Assembly: GCA_010015655.1 (NCBI GenBank)
Contig: ML976663.1
Span: 676,393 to 740,392 of the forward strand
Direction of reading: 5' to 3'
From: Bimuria novae-zelandiae CBS 107.79
Lineage: Eukaryota; Ascomycota; Dothideomycetes; Pleosporales; Didymosphaeriaceae
Length of the DNA stretch: 64,000 nucleotides
Each line of letters begins with the position of its first letter. Within the stretch, counting starts at the first letter, position 1. Below, one piece after another: positions 1 to 12,212 of this stretch. Both the position numbers and the translations under genes were made by a program. The notes under the pieces were generated by a model. The model had not been told where the DNA came from. It saw nothing but the letters and a program-made list of their open reading frames with translations, and ran no database searches.

Positions 1-1582
1 GCACGCTATATACACCTAATTAAAGATTATAATACCTTATATAACTAATTAGTCACCCTTAAGAAGTTCCTTTATTTTACAGACGCGACACGCCATCGTG
101 AGCTAGCTAATAAATATAATACCTTTAAGACTACGCCACGAGCTGTAAAGAAGATTAAGTAATAGCTATTAAACTAGGTATATATTATAGCTTAGGGCAA
201 GACTGTTAGCCTGCCTAAGACTAATAGTAATTAACTATAGGAGGACTTCCTTATTGCCTATAAGGCACTTAATTAAGAGTACGCTACGTCCTGCCTACGC
301 GAGATCTTTAAGTATAAAGCGCGAGGCACTACCGCTAAGATCTTATTTCTAGAAACTTACGTTACTAAGATAACCACCTATCTACGCCGTACAAAACCAC
401 ACTTAACAGGCCTGGTAGTATCCGCTGCTGAGCTAGGCATCGCCAAACAAGTTGATTCTAAACACGATGACGGCCGAGGTAGCAGTCGCGACCAAGACAA
501 GCTATCTAAGAACTATGTCTACGAAAAGAAGCACTAGTATACTAACTACTTTATCCTTAACACACGACACCTACGACGTTTAAAGGACTATTAGCCTACT
601 ACTAAGGCTATATAGAAGGTTAAGGAAGTATAAAAAGACCCTAAAATTAATAAGCGCATTAAGACTGCTCTAACTAAATAGGCAGCCTAATAACTACAGA
701 ATACTAAATTACTGCGAATTAATAATAGTAATCCTCCTGCTAAAGACAGTAACACCTTTGTGGCAGTTGCTGGCCTATTACATATTAGTATCGATCAAGT
801 CGATTCTCTCGAACTCGAATCACTCGAATCTCGATCAAATGACGTTTCAAACATGATTACGCTGGATACCAATACTGAGCCTGAGGGAGAGCTTACAGTG
901 ATGGTTGGAGATGACACTGACAAGACTAAGCTTCTTAATCGATGGATCGTTGATCCAGGGTCGAACACCCACGTTATCAATATAGAGTTATGGCACGGCT
1001 GGAAGAGGATAAATAACAATCCAAAGCGTCGCTACCTCCATACTAGCAATAGCCATATTCTTATTATGGCTTAGGGCACGATAAAACTCGTCGCTCGTAC
1101 ACTACATGGACTATAGACGCTAGAGCTAACGCACGTCGCGTACATCGAAGGCTTTCTTACAAGCGTATTAGGACTCGCTCGCTGTTATACAGAGTCTATC
1201 TACTTTAACTCTAGCTAAGATGTCCTGTATATGTATTAGCCGTCCTATGTTATCGCATAACTTAAGTATAACAGAGGTTACTAGCTTATTAACGCAGAGC
1301 TATCACATTAACTGCCTTTATTATTACTTTACTTAACACTAAGTACGTTTAGAGCATTATATCGCCCGTTATATGCACTAAAGCTAATTAACGTTATTAA
1401 CTAACGTGTTACATATTAGATCTGGGGCCACCCGGGCCGCAAGGTAGTTAAATAACTAGAGGCAAACGTTACTAGCGTTTAACTAATAAGAGAACACATA
1501 GACTATCTCTGTTAAATATATATTAAAGCTTAAATAACTTATATTATCTTAAGACGCCCGGCTAAGAGCCGTGCACAATAAC
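1..1582 (+). mobile_element. Copia-1 LTR retrotransposon, left piece (gag, protease, start of integrase), RIP-mutated
   Basis: This is the left part of a Ty1/copia polyprotein gene running off the window edge. A zinc-knuckle-like gag tail lies near 510-560. The aspartic protease core is readable around 943-985 as WIVDPGSNTHV, in the style of copia WIVDSGS. A GAG-pre-integrase stretch with IWGHPGRK follows near 1421-1444. The frame is kept but many CAG/CAA/TGG codons now read TAG or TAA, as RIP produces; the stretch 760-1074 is a short open remnant. The element is interrupted at a TA dinucleotide (1583-1584) by Fot-A and resumes at 14,415. The 5' LTR is outside the window. It is dead as a coding unit. 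The family call is firm; exact gag limits are not. Confidence 0.85.
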
Positions 1583-1584
1583 TA

Positions 1585-1629
1585 AGTCGGGCACCCTATT
1601 TTCGGACACCCCCTATTTTCAGACACCCC
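1585..1629. repeat. Left terminal inverted repeat of Fot-A
   Basis: Pairs with 14,367-14,412. The outer 28 bp are identical in inverted orientation; the inner part has a few substitutions and a one-base length difference. Confidence 0.92.
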
Positions 1630-1751
1630 ACTAAATTTCGCCGCTACCACTAATCTAGGTTGCAAATGTGCTCACAACTTCGTGAAATAAATTTATAAAA
1701 ATTTTAAAAAAATTGTATTTAAAGCATTTTAATCGCTTTCTTTATCTACAC

Positions 1752-3101
1752 TTAAATCACAATTAAGATACCGTTGTGTTAGTTGTTGATTCCGTGCTAA
1801 GCGTCGAACTAATAATTACTCTACTTCCTCGTTAGAGCTACTTTCCTCCTCTATAATAATAACCTTTTGCTTTGCACTTCTCACCTTGCCAACACGTTAA
1901 GAAGGATCTTAATTAGTTTAAGAGAGAACTTCTGTAAGATTTACGAAGAAATTATTTAGATTAGTTGCGACTTTAAGACGTTTTAGTAGGTTAGCTTATT
2001 TAAGCTACTTGTGCAAGGAAGCAATCTCACGATCTTATATAGTAATTACTATTAAGGTATAGTTAAACGCCGTGGCAGTAAGCTAAACACATTATCGTGT
2101 AGTTAGTAAGAAGTCCTTTCTAGAAAACAGCTTTATAACATCCCTGCCGCGTTTTGGCGTCCTGATATCCTTAGTAAAAGGGGGTGGTGTGGACGGCCGT
2201 TCGCGAACCACCACCCAGCGAGAACCTAAGGGCTTATTCACGCTCTTAGGGTATAGCCCTATTGCCTTCTACCTGGATCGGACGCACTGCTCTTAAAGAC
2301 TAATTTTACGCGCTTTTGTATAAAATTCGAGAAACTTAGCCTTCCTAAGCTTCGTTTAATCTGTCTAAGCTATATATTCGCCAACAAAGCGCCGATACGC
2401 TGCCTTCAGGCTCGAGAAACAGCCCAGATTTAAAGGCTAGAGTATATGTAAAGTATAGGCAGAGAAAAAGAGCAAGTAGACATTATTTAAGTAATATATA
2501 GCTATAAACATATTTAAGGTATAACTGCTATAGCTGTCCACGATAAGCAACCGTGCCTTAGATAAATTATCTAGCTTAGTCTAGGGCAAAAACACCTTCT
2601 CTAGCTACTTAATAGCAATATTATTACTCGTTCATCTATTTTGCGAGAAGGTAACATGCTAGCTAGGATTCTAAGCTAAAAACTCCTGCTTAAACCACTA
2701 CTCCTGGATGCTCTTGGCCTTAAAGATAATAAGGGGGTCCAGAACGACGCCAAGCGCAGAGATACACTCTACTATAGAGGTCTACGTACGGTAATTTATT
2801 ATCTTAACTAGTACGGCGTTAGGGTTCTCCTGTAAGGAGCCTATAACAAGCCTATTAACTCCCTAGCCCTCTATAATACCGCCCTCGTCGGCGTTATACC
2901 TGCGCTAAGGGGGGATCTAGCTTATAGTTTCGTATAGGTTAAATAAGTACCTAATATTTTCTAGAGTGGCCTTATTTATGCGTTCCCAGCTAGTTTAGCG
3001 ACCTAACTTTAACTTAATAGCGGGGTGGCGCTGCAAGAAGTGGCTGGTCTACTTCTTCTCTAGGTTTTTGTAGTCACCTTCTCGCTTAAGAATAGTAATT
3101 A
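1752..3101 (-). pseudogene. Fot-A transposase, C-terminal three quarters (DDE superfamily), RIP-mutated
   Basis: Read on the minus strand this gives a Fot1/pogo transposase. It starts in the DNA-binding region (HFLQRHPAIK), then the first catalytic Asp in YNADEGG near 2892-2912, the second in LLIVDSYSS near 2535-2560, and a third block near 2420-2470 where the expected LQPLDxG reads with a stop and N instead of D, a C-to-T/G-to-A type change. In-frame stops replace Gln and Trp codons. The last in-frame codon is TAA at 1752-1754. The N-terminal part lies beyond Fot-B at 14,004-14,260. After removing Fot-B plus one TA the total is 1609 nt, one base out of frame, so at least one indel exists besides RIP stops, probably near the Fot-B junction. 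It is non-functional. Confidence 0.85.
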
Positions 3102-3103
3102 TA

Positions 3104-3146
3104 ACGTGTCCGTGTACCTAATGCACGGATTCAGCCAATGCACGCC
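3104..3146. repeat. Left terminal inverted repeat of Fot-B
   Basis: Matches 13,959-14,001 in inverted orientation over 43 bp with a single C/T difference (GGATTCAGCC against GGATTTAGCC). Confidence 0.93.
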
Positions 3147-3200
3147 GAACATCCGACGCGTCAAAACTCCCTACTTTCAACACGCGATAACTCCACCAAT

Positions 3201-4335
3201 ATGGATCCAATTCAAGCTGCGATAGATGAGATCGAATCGCGAGAACCAGGAGAAGATTTTTCATATACAGAAATTGCTACCAGATATGGTGTTAATCGAT
3301 CTACACTCTCACGAAGGCACTAAGGTGTTACCGCAACGCGTGTAGCCAACACAATCAATCAGCGAAAGCTCAACCCACAGCAAGAGCAGGAGCTTGTACG
3401 ATATATCAAAAGGCTCACAGAGAGACATATACCTCCTACTAGAGAGATGATACAGAATTTTGCCTCGACGATAGCAAAGGAGCCAGTCAGCGAGAGCTGG
3501 GTTACCCGCTTTATCAACCAACACAGCATTCATCTCATCTCGCAATGGACCGTCGGCATGGACAGCAATCGCCACAAAGCTGATTTAGTGGATAAATATC
3601 GCCTCTATTTTAACCTTGTACACAGCAAGATCGATTAATATCGCATAGATCCTCGTCATATCTACAATATGGATGAAAAAGGTGTCCTGATCGGTATCGT
3701 TGGTAGAACAAAGAGGATATTCAGCAGACGAATGTGGGAGAAGAAGGAGGTTAGGGCATCACTCCAGGATGGCAATCGCGCGTGGATTACGCTCCTAGCA
3801 TGTATCTGCGCTGATGGATCAGCTTTGCCGCCAAGCCTTATCTATGAGGCTGCCAACAAGGACATCTAATTAAGCTGGGTAGAGGATATCAAGGCAGGAT
3901 ATTATAAAGTCTTTATCACCTTATTATCCTCTGGCTGGACGAACAACGATATCGGGCTTGCCTAGCTTAAGCAGGTGTTTAAGCGCTGTACAAAAGAGAA
4001 GGCTTAACGATTATATTAACTTTTAATTATAGATAGCCACGGATCTTATGTTACTATAGACTTTATTAACTACTATAATTAGAATAGGATCCTGCTTGCT
4101 GTCCTGCCTCTTTATTTAACTTATACACTTTAGCTACTTGATGTTGCGATGTTTAAGCCTCTATTAACAGCCTACTTAGTAGAGCTATCAAGATACCTTT
4201 ATAGAAGCTAGGGCCTAGCTTCTATTACTAAAGGCGACTTCTTTCCCCTATTCTAGAATGCGTGGAAGGCCTCTTTTAAGGAATTAACTATCCTTAGCTC
4301 TTTTAGAGCCACAGGTATATCGCCACCTGATCCTA
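3201..4335 (+). pseudogene. Fot-B transposase, N-terminal and catalytic part
   Basis: This is a CENP-B/pogo-like transposase. I chose ATG 3201 because the related Fot-C starts at the same motif (TNMDPI). A helix-turn-helix (YGVNRSTLSRR) is followed by a DDE domain: first Asp in YNMDEKG near 3666-3686, second in IDSHGS near 4030-4045, third in LLDVAMFKPL near 4133-4160. Stops are mostly CAG/CAA-to-TAG/TAA. The 3138-3869 part is only lightly mutated and gives three short open stretches. At 4335 the gene is cut by the LINE array and resumes at 13,125. When the array and one target copy are removed, 3201-13,849 is exactly 620 codons, so the frame is intact apart from stops. Confidence 0.9.
4322..4335. 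repeat. First copy of the 14-bp target duplication of the LINE array
   Basis: The sequence GCCACCTGATCCTA belongs to the Fot-B transposase codons. It recurs at every junction of the array: 5237-5250, 6149-6162, 12,200-12,212 (first base missing) and 13,111-13,124. Copies differ only by G/A, a RIP-type change. Confidence 0.9.
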
Positions 4336-5236
4336 CACCAAACATCAACTTTTCCAGGTCATTAAAAGGTCAATATCCATTAATTTTTCGTTAAAACACA
4401 ACTTAAATGCCTTCGTAAATCTGTTTTCTAGCGTCCTCTTTTAGCTGCAGGCGTTGTAGCAGGCGCGCTGCCCTATTTTATCTTTTAGCTCCTTAGTAAG
4501 CTAAAATCTTTTTAAAATGGCCCGTGCGCCACTCAGATTTTCACGTTTAGTTAAAGGCCATAACTATAGCTAAGATAAGGAGATAGTCGTGACACTCCTT
4601 ACTCTTACAAGATATAGGCACCTACTAGGCCTAAATACAAAGGCTCTCCATGCGAAGAGCTATAGCACGATTTAATAAAGCACTAGCTCTTAACACCTAT
4701 AACGACGAAAGCTGCCCGCAGCTCTCTAAAAACTAACTATTAGCGTCCCTAACCTAACACAACACGCAAACAAGGCAGCCAGCCTGGCCTTATATTATAC
4801 GACTCTTAGGGATAAAGAAGAAGGACAGGCCTGGCTCTGCCTTCCTACTACACCTATCTCCTTCGACACAGGCATCGCCAAGCCTAGTACAAAGGCTCTC
4901 CTCGCGCAGAGCCACGGCTCCGATTCAATAGAGCACCAGCTCTCTACACCTATTCACTCTTTCCTTTTCTTTCTTCTCACAGCACTAAACTGCCTCTAAA
5001 CACACACAAGGGATCCACCCTAAAGTACATACACTACTTAGTCTCCCTAACAGGAAGGGGAGCTATAGCTTAACATAGTAGTAATACCCGCGTAGGCAAG
5101 AAATGCTTTCTAAGGTAGTGCGTTAGTACTATAATTCTATAGCTTAGCACGTCGTATATGCCCTTCGGGAGGCGAGATGGTGGACTTAATCCCTATTAAC
5201 TAGACGAAAAATAAATACCAACCAACCAACTAACCA
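4336..5236 (+). mobile_element. Non-autonomous LINE-tailed element, copy A (0.9 kb)
   Basis: A 901-bp unit with no reading frame. It shares its first ~20 bp (CACCAAACATCAACTTTT, with variants) and its last ~230 bp, ending in (ACCA)n, with the 6-kb LINE at 6163-12,199. Its middle ~650 bp is unrelated to the LINE. This is what a SINE-like passenger moved by the LINE machinery would look like. Two hairpins can be drawn: 4483-4490 with 4499-4506 (TTTTAGCT/AGCTAAAA) and 4894-4899 with 4908-4913 (GGCTCT/AGAGCC). Copies B and D are nearly the same sequence. Confidence 0.8.
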
Positions 5237-5250
5237 GCCACCTAATCCTA

Positions 5251-6148
5251 CACCGAACATCAACTTTTCCAGGTCATCGAAAGGTCGATATCCATCGATT
5301 TTTCATTAAAACACGACTTAAATGCCTTCGTAAATCTGTTTTCTAGCGTCCTCTTTTAGCTACAGGCGTTGTGGCAGGCGCGCTACCCTATTTTATCTTT
5401 TAGCTTCCTAGTAAGCTAAAATCTTTTTAAAATGGCCCGTGCGCCACTCAGATTTTCACGTTTAGTTAAAGGCCACAACTATAGCTAAGATAAGAAGACA
5501 GTCGTAACACTCCTTACTCTTATAAGATATAGGCACCTACTAGGCCTAAATATAAAGGCTCTCTATGCGAAGAGCTATGGCACGATTTAATAAAGCACTA
5601 GCTCTTAACACCTATAATAATAAGAGCTACCCGCAGCTCTCTAAAAACTAACTATTAGCGTCCCTAACCTAACACAACACGTAAATAAGGTAGCCAGCCT
5701 AGCCTTATATTATACGACTCTTAGGGATAAAGAAGAAGGACAGGCCTGGCTCTGCCTTCTTACTACACCTATCTCCTTCGACACAGGCATCGCCAAGCCT
5801 GGTACAAAGGCTCTCCTCGCGCAGAGCCATGGCTCCAATTCGATAGAGCACCGGCTCTTTATACCTATTCACTCTTTCCTTTTCTTTCTTCTTACAGCAC
5901 TAAACTACCTCTGAACACACACAAGGGATCCACCCTAAAGTACATACACTGCTTAGTCTCCCTAACGGGAAGGGGAGCTATAGCTTAATATAGTAGCAAT
6001 ACCTGCGTAGGTAAGAAATGCTTTCTAAGATAGTGCGTTAGTACTATAATTCCATAGCTTAGCACGTCGTATATGCCCTTTAGAAGGCAAGATGGTAGAC
6101 TTAATCCCTATTAACTAAACGAAAAATAAATACTAACCAACCAACCAA
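5251..6148 (+). mobile_element. Non-autonomous LINE-tailed element, copy B
   Basis: An 898-bp copy of the unit at 4336-5236, in the same orientation, separated from it by the 14-bp target copy 5237-5250. Differences are mostly transitions. The 8-bp hairpin stem TTTTAGCT/AGCTAAAA is kept while its loop differs (TCCTAGTA here, CCTTAGTA in A). It ends in (CCAA)n. Confidence 0.8.
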
Positions 6149-6311
6149 GCCACCTGATCCTACACACCGAACACCAACTTTTCGATTTTTAGATATCCTC
6201 TCTAAAGACCCTAATAATCCTAGTAACTAAACAAGCTCACTGCGCTAATTCTAGGAGTACCTCTAACGTTCGCCTAGCCCTTCGCGCAGACGCGCAAAGG
6301 AGCTTGTTAGG

Positions 6312-8229
6312 ATGGCAGAGTCTTCCTCCTCCCAGCACATAAGGTCCCTAGACCCTGTAATCCCTCAGCAGCTTTATACACGCGCCCTAAGACAGCCCCA
6401 GAAGGACATGCATTACCGTGCACCCCTTCTAAGTAGCTAGAACCCTAGTAGGGGCGCTCCTAAACCTCGCGTCTCTAATACTATCTAATGTTACATTACT
6501 AAGACTTAGTAGATTGCCTAGCTATAGAACACTATTACTATAGCTTTCGTAGTAGCGGTAGACTAACACGCAGAAAGCTACACTAACCCTTAAGAAGTTA
6601 AGATTACTAAGAAGCTATAGTAGAGAGTTATCTAGGCTCTAACCTCGCTCTCCCTAAGTAACTCCCCCCCTAGCTCCCGCTAGAGCAGCGACACTAGTCA
6701 CAGTAACCCTAAGAGCTAAGAGTTGGGACGCCGCTCTTAGGCGGACGTAGCTAAAGACCCCTAGATCTTAGATAGGGGTAGTAGTTAACCCCTAATCCTT
6801 ACTAGGCCCCAGCCCAACCCGCCCGCTAAGCTAAAAGAAGATAATTAAATATTTATAGCTATCTCTAACCTGGCAATGCAACTGCAACAACCCTTACCCT
6901 TTATAGTAAGGCAGGCAATATATAAGAGTATAGTAAGACTTACCCTTAAAGATATACCTACCGTATTACTAATTAACACAGGCTAGGCAATTACCCTAGC
7001 AAATAAGAACATTTGGGGCCGACTTCTAACTTAAGAAAACCAGGAACTTCTAGTAAGAGCGCTAGATAGAGACGCGGTAAGGATCCTAGAACGCTAGACT
7101 AACTACGCAGTACAAGGAGTACCTAGCTCTTTTTAGACCCTAGATAGCACAGAACTACCAACTACTACCTAGCTAGTAGAGGAAGAGATCTGCTCGCAAA
7201 TAGGTAAGTAGCTAGTTAGTTACAGGACCTTACGATATAGGGCGAATTAGCATGGCCTTACTACCTAGATCGTTTTATACAAGGAGCCAGTCCGCTCGTT
7301 CCGGCTCTTTAGCACTAGCCAATTCTTAAAGGAAATCCATAAGTATCCTACCATACAGCGACATAACCCAGGCTACTAGGGCTACTATAACGCTGCTCGC
7401 TATACCCAAGTAGCCCGCTGTGCACACTGCGGGGACCGCACGGATAGACACCAAGGATAGTACAGAGACAGTTACGCCTACAAAGCTATATGTGCCAACT
7501 ATTATGGCCCTTATCTAGCTAGTTACACTAACTGCCCGGCAGCTCTTCGCCGGGTTAACAGACATATTACTAAGCCTATAAAGACTAAGCTAAAGGCTAT
7601 CTATTGCGCAGGCAAAATAGCACAGTAGCACCTCTATAGGATAGTTAAAGTGGCCCTTAAATAGGCAACACTTTAGCCTAAGGCTTCTCTTATAGAGGTA
7701 TTAGAGACAGTGCCTTCCCACCTTTCTGCCCAGAGGCAAGAAGGAGAAAGCAGGGCTACACCTCCTATAACTACTGCCTCCTATGCATCCTCCTCTACTA
7801 CTGGTAGAGAAAAGAGACTAAGGCGGGCCGCCACAGGCTAGAGGAGCCTTAATATAGAATAACTATCTACTAGCAGCATTCGTCCACAATTAACTATTTA
7901 CACTAACCTGTCTACCTCGGAGAGGGAAGACGCCAGCATAAGTAATAACCCGCTATTATTATACTAGAACACCCTTACAATATCCTAGCTAACACTAGGC
8001 ATCAACAGCCTAGCCTGTTAAGCAAATAACTACGTGTATGCTAGGCTAATGTTAGCAGGAGCTTACCCTAGCACATTATAATACTAGAGGTGGCGTTTTA
8101 GAAGGGCATAGATGTTATATGTGTTTAAGAGCCCTTTACATGTGCCAACTCAAGAACTTCTACCTACCCTGGTTTTACACACTTAGCACCCATCAGCACC
8201 TGGGATAGCCCCAACACACCAGGCTTAGC
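6312..8229 (+). pseudogene. LINE ORF1 (gag-like, zinc-knuckle)
   Basis: It starts at ATG 6312 (MAESSSSQHIRSLDPVIPQQ) and reads in one frame, with RIP-type stops, to about 8229. A cysteine/histidine-rich nucleic-acid-binding region with CAHCGDRTDRH then ICANYYGPY...CP lies near 7416-7535, as in gag proteins of fungal LINEs. The role would be to coat element RNA. The end is approximate and overlaps the start of ORF2 in another frame. Confidence 0.75.
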
Positions 8230-11200
8230 CCGCCCTAGGGTGATGACCTACATCCGCAAAGGATGCCACCTACGATACTAGGCTAGAGAGAGCCTTAACT
8301 ACCCAGACATGCTGTGGGCTGTAGTGAATGGAGTGGTAATACTTAACTGCTATAGACAGCCACACACCCTACACGTTATCTAGTACGTTACACATCTTAT
8401 ACCCCCTCAACTCTGCCTTATAGGAGGAGACTTCAACGCTAGACATAAATCCTTTAAGCCTACTACTACTATAGCTAATAGAGGTGTAGAGCTAGCTAGA
8501 TAGGCTGCTAACGCGTCTATAGACTATATTAGTGTGCCAGGGCAGCTAACACACTGCGCTAGCTATGTCCTTAACCTTACCTTCTTTAATATCCTATTTA
8601 CCTAGTCTACTGTTAATGCTAGCATGCACAGCGGCTTAGACTATAAGATAATAGTAACCTCTGTCCCTCTCTCCACACCAGGCACTCCGCATCTAGAACA
8701 GTACCACTATAGAGTCCCTAAGGCAAGCCTACCTAAATTTACTGGGCTGGTAGAAATAGGTGTCTAGAACATCCCAGACCCGCTTGCAATATAGAATGTA
8801 GTATAGCTAGAGGAATGCGTCACGCTGCTCACAGAGACCATACAGCACTCTGTACAGACAGCAGGCAAGCTCGACCGTAAGGAAGGCCGCGCTACACCAT
8901 AGTGGACCAAGGAGTGCAAAACTGCCTACCAGGCCTATAAACATGCTAGGCTGCTCTGCTCTGGCAGTCTACTAGAGGAGAGACAGGCCTTTAAGACTAC
9001 CGTCCAATAGGCTAAGAGGCAGTACTAGAGGCATGTTATTAATAATGCTAAGGATAATAAGGACCTGTTTAAAATTATTACCTAGCACAAGCTTATACTA
9101 GAGAACCAGGACACTCCTCTTATCGTGAACAATAGGACAATATCAGACCCCCTAGAGAAGGCAGAGGCTTTTAGAGAGGAAGTCCTTAACTAGTACATAG
9201 TAAAGGATAACCTTAGACACTACCTAGACCAGGAGAATGCAGATGCCCTCTCGTGGAGCACACACATCTCACTAGAGGAAACTAAACAAAATATAGTAGG
9301 AGTCTCGAGCACCTCACCAGGCACTAACCACTCTACTATATAACTACTCCGTGCCTACTAGGCTCAGGTTAGGGAACTTATACGAAGAATCTTCTAGTAA
9401 TACCTTAAGCTTAACTACTTCCTAGCACAGTGGAAGCTTACCGAGGTAGTAATAATACTAAAGATAGGGAAGATAGACTAAATATTACTTTACTCTTAAA
9501 GACCTATAGCGCTTCTCTCTTGCATTAGAAAGGGACTTAAATAAATAGTAACTAGACAAATTACGTAGACCGCTATAATATATAAGATCCTTAGCCCCTA
9601 GCATGGCGGCGCCCTTCTAAAGCACTCTGCAGCAGACCTTACTATAGCGTTTACCTACGACACTAAAGCAGCATAGGTACTTAGAAAGCATGTTACTATG
9701 GTTACCCTAGATGTTTAAGGCGCCTTTAATGCGCTCCTTAAGAACCGCCTGCTACACTAGATAGCCCAACAGGGCTGGCCACAAAGGACCATGCTCTTTA
9801 TAGACTTATTTCTTACTAACTAGAGGGTTCGGGTCCGCCTTAGACAGGTTACTACCCCTAGCTACCCTGTCGCCTGTAGCACACCCTAAGACTCGCCTCT
9901 CTCCCCTGTCCTATATACACTGTACCTAGCAGAGCTACTATCTATAAATATAGAACGGAGGTTTGGATATGCAGACGACATATGTCTATACTAGACCTTA
10001 CACTCTATAGACAACAACGTTAAGCTCCTAGCATTAGATCTAAGGTAGATTAGAGTATAGGGCGAGGCTAATAAGGTTACCTTTGCCCTAGAAAAGCAGG
10101 AAATAATACACCTAACTAGACAGCGAAGCAGCTACGCACCACTATATATTATAAATAAGTAGCTCACGATCTACCCTATCCTCTTAGGTAAAGAGCATAG
10201 CCAGCCAGCCCTGCGTTAGTTAGGAGTGTGGTTTGACCGCAGACTTACCTTTAGACAACATGTAGCTATACGCACTACAAAAGCTACTAGGGTAGCCTAT
10301 TATATTTATAGTCTAGCTAGGACTACCTATAGACCACCAGCTAGCTCCCTCCGCAAGGCCACTATTACCTGTGTATACCTGTTGCTTCTGTATGGGACTA
10401 AATGCTGGTACAGAGGCCGCACTAAATAGCTACATATACTTAAACCAGGTAGGCCTTAAGAGGTTAGCGCTTACATTAGATAGCACATAGCTACTATAGA
10501 TAAGACACTAGCTATAGTAGCAAGGGGCATTCTACTAGCGTAGAGAATAACCCCTATAGCTGCACTCTTTTAAGACGCCGGACTACTATTTATAGTAGTA
10601 GCACTAAAGGAAACTAAACTTAGATTTATAACTTACTTACAAACTATAAATATAGACCATCCTCTCACTAGGCGCACATTAGTATATATAGTAAATAAGG
10701 GCGTAAAAACTAGACAACCCTAGCGAGTTAAGATAAAAGTCTAATAGATAGCATCTCTTTTACCAGAGATCCTTAGGACTACACTTATAGCCCCTTACTA
10801 CTTAACTGGCTGCCGAACTAACCTAACGCTTAGCATAGACAAGAAGACTGTAGCTAAGGCTTTTAATATATAGTAGGCCTATCTCTTACTACTAGACGTG
10901 ACTATCTTCTCAGATAGCTCTAAACAGTACATAAAGGAAGGAGAAAAGCGGGTAACCTACGGCTTTATAGTATATTAGAACGGAAAGTAATTATAGACTA
11001 AACGCAGGTTACTTAACTCTATCTTGCACGTCTTTAACGCTAAGGTAGTAAGAGTATAGAGAGGCTTCCAGCACACTATAAGATAACTAGAGTTTAATAC
11101 CTGTTAAATCTAGCTATGTATAGACAGCACCTTAGTTATATGGTGCCTAAGGGGCGATTCACCCCCTACCTCTTAATAGGCCTTTTTGGAGTGCTATGGC

Positions 11201-11870
11201 GCTATAGAGACTCACGACGTCTCTATTAAATAGGCCCCCAGACACCTAGGCATTAAAGGAAATAAGGCAGTAGATAGATTAGCCAACCTAAAAGCCTAAC
11301 ACCTATTACCCCTAACGGGTAAAGCTGCTCTACTTACACTCTTAGGCATTAAGACAATTGCCCGCAAGACATTATAACACATATAGTAGATCTAGTAGTC
11401 TGACAAAAAGAACAAACTCTCTAGATAGTATAAAAGCTAGCACCTAGACTATGCACCACGCAGTAGTCTAAAGGAACTAGACCTACTAAGAGCTATCCTA
11501 GCTAGACTACTTTCTATTTAGTCTAGACATGGGGATTTTGCCTAGTACTACTAAAAGTATAACTATAAGGATGCAAACCTTACCTGCTTATGTAAATAGG
11601 ATAAGATACTAAAGCACCTTACGCTCTATCGCAAGACCCTAGGGGCCTTTAGTAGATGGCTACTTTGACCACCTACACTACCATCCAGCCAGGCTAACGG
11701 CCTGGCGTATACTACGGTGCTACTGGGGGATCTAGAGGCCTTTAAAGCCTTTACCTAACTTACATAGTACTACACTAAGATTTATCCCCGCTAGCTCTTG
11801 TAGTCCTGTAATAGTAATAAGCAATACAGCACCTAGCAAGAACTAGGTCTAGCATAATAGCTATAATACT
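8010..11870 (+). pseudogene. LINE ORF2 (endonuclease, reverse transcriptase, RNase H)
   Basis: Domains in order: an APE-type endonuclease with LIGGDFNAR near 8410-8435 and HSGLDYKIIVTS near 8630-8655; a reverse transcriptase with LDVQGAFN near 9708-9730 and the intact active-site motif FGYADD at about 9962-9979; and an RNase H domain starting TIFSDSS near 10,900-10,925 and continuing to about 11,290 (HLGIKGNKAVDRLA). Many Gln and Trp codons are stops. The span 10,226-10,429 is the longest clean piece. The start is approximate because the overlap with ORF1 is damaged. Confidence 0.82.
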
Positions 11871-11905
11871 CTCTACCCCTCTTCCTCTCTTTCCCCTCCC
11901 CCTAT

Positions 11906-11946
11906 ACACACACACACACACACATACACACTCGCTCTCTCTCTTT
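11906..11946. repeat. (CA)n then (CT)n microsatellite in the LINE 3' region
   Basis: A run of CA dinucleotides with one T interruption, followed by CT repeats, downstream of ORF2. It is not present in the 0.9-kb elements. Confidence 0.9.
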
Positions 11947-12212
11947 CTTAGCACATAGATGCCTTAAAATGCAAGAAAACCACCCTAATGTACATATATT
12001 GCTTAGCCTCCCTAACTAGAAGGGGAGCTATAGTTCTAAAATGGTAGTAATACCCGCGCAGGCAAGAAATGCTTTCTAGAGTAGTATATTAGTACTGTAA
12101 TTCTATAGCTTAGCACGTCGTATATGCCCTTTAGGAGGCGAGATAGTGGACTTAATCCCTATTAAAGAGACGTAAAATGAATACTAACCAACCAACCAAC
12201 CACCTAATCCTA

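Larger units (their letters stand above)
6163..12199 (+). mobile_element. Tad-like non-LTR retrotransposon (LINE), full length, RIP-mutated
   Basis: A 6037-bp LINE with a 5' leader, two coding regions (gag-like ORF1; ORF2 with endonuclease, reverse transcriptase and RNase H) and a 3' end finishing in (ACCA)n in place of poly-A. It is flanked by copies of the 14-bp target at 6149-6162 and 12,200-12,212. An RNase H domain after the RT and the host range fit the fungal Tad1 clade. A (CA)n/(CT)n microsatellite lies in its 3' region. It supplies the tail shared with the 0.9-kb elements on both sides. Stops in every domain show it is dead. Confidence 0.88.

Noticed and set aside
4890..4945. tRNA-like B-box in the 0.9-kb element (GGCTCCGATTCAATAG)
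   Set aside because: The match to the B-box is poor, no A-box at the right distance is visible and no cloverleaf could be drawn.
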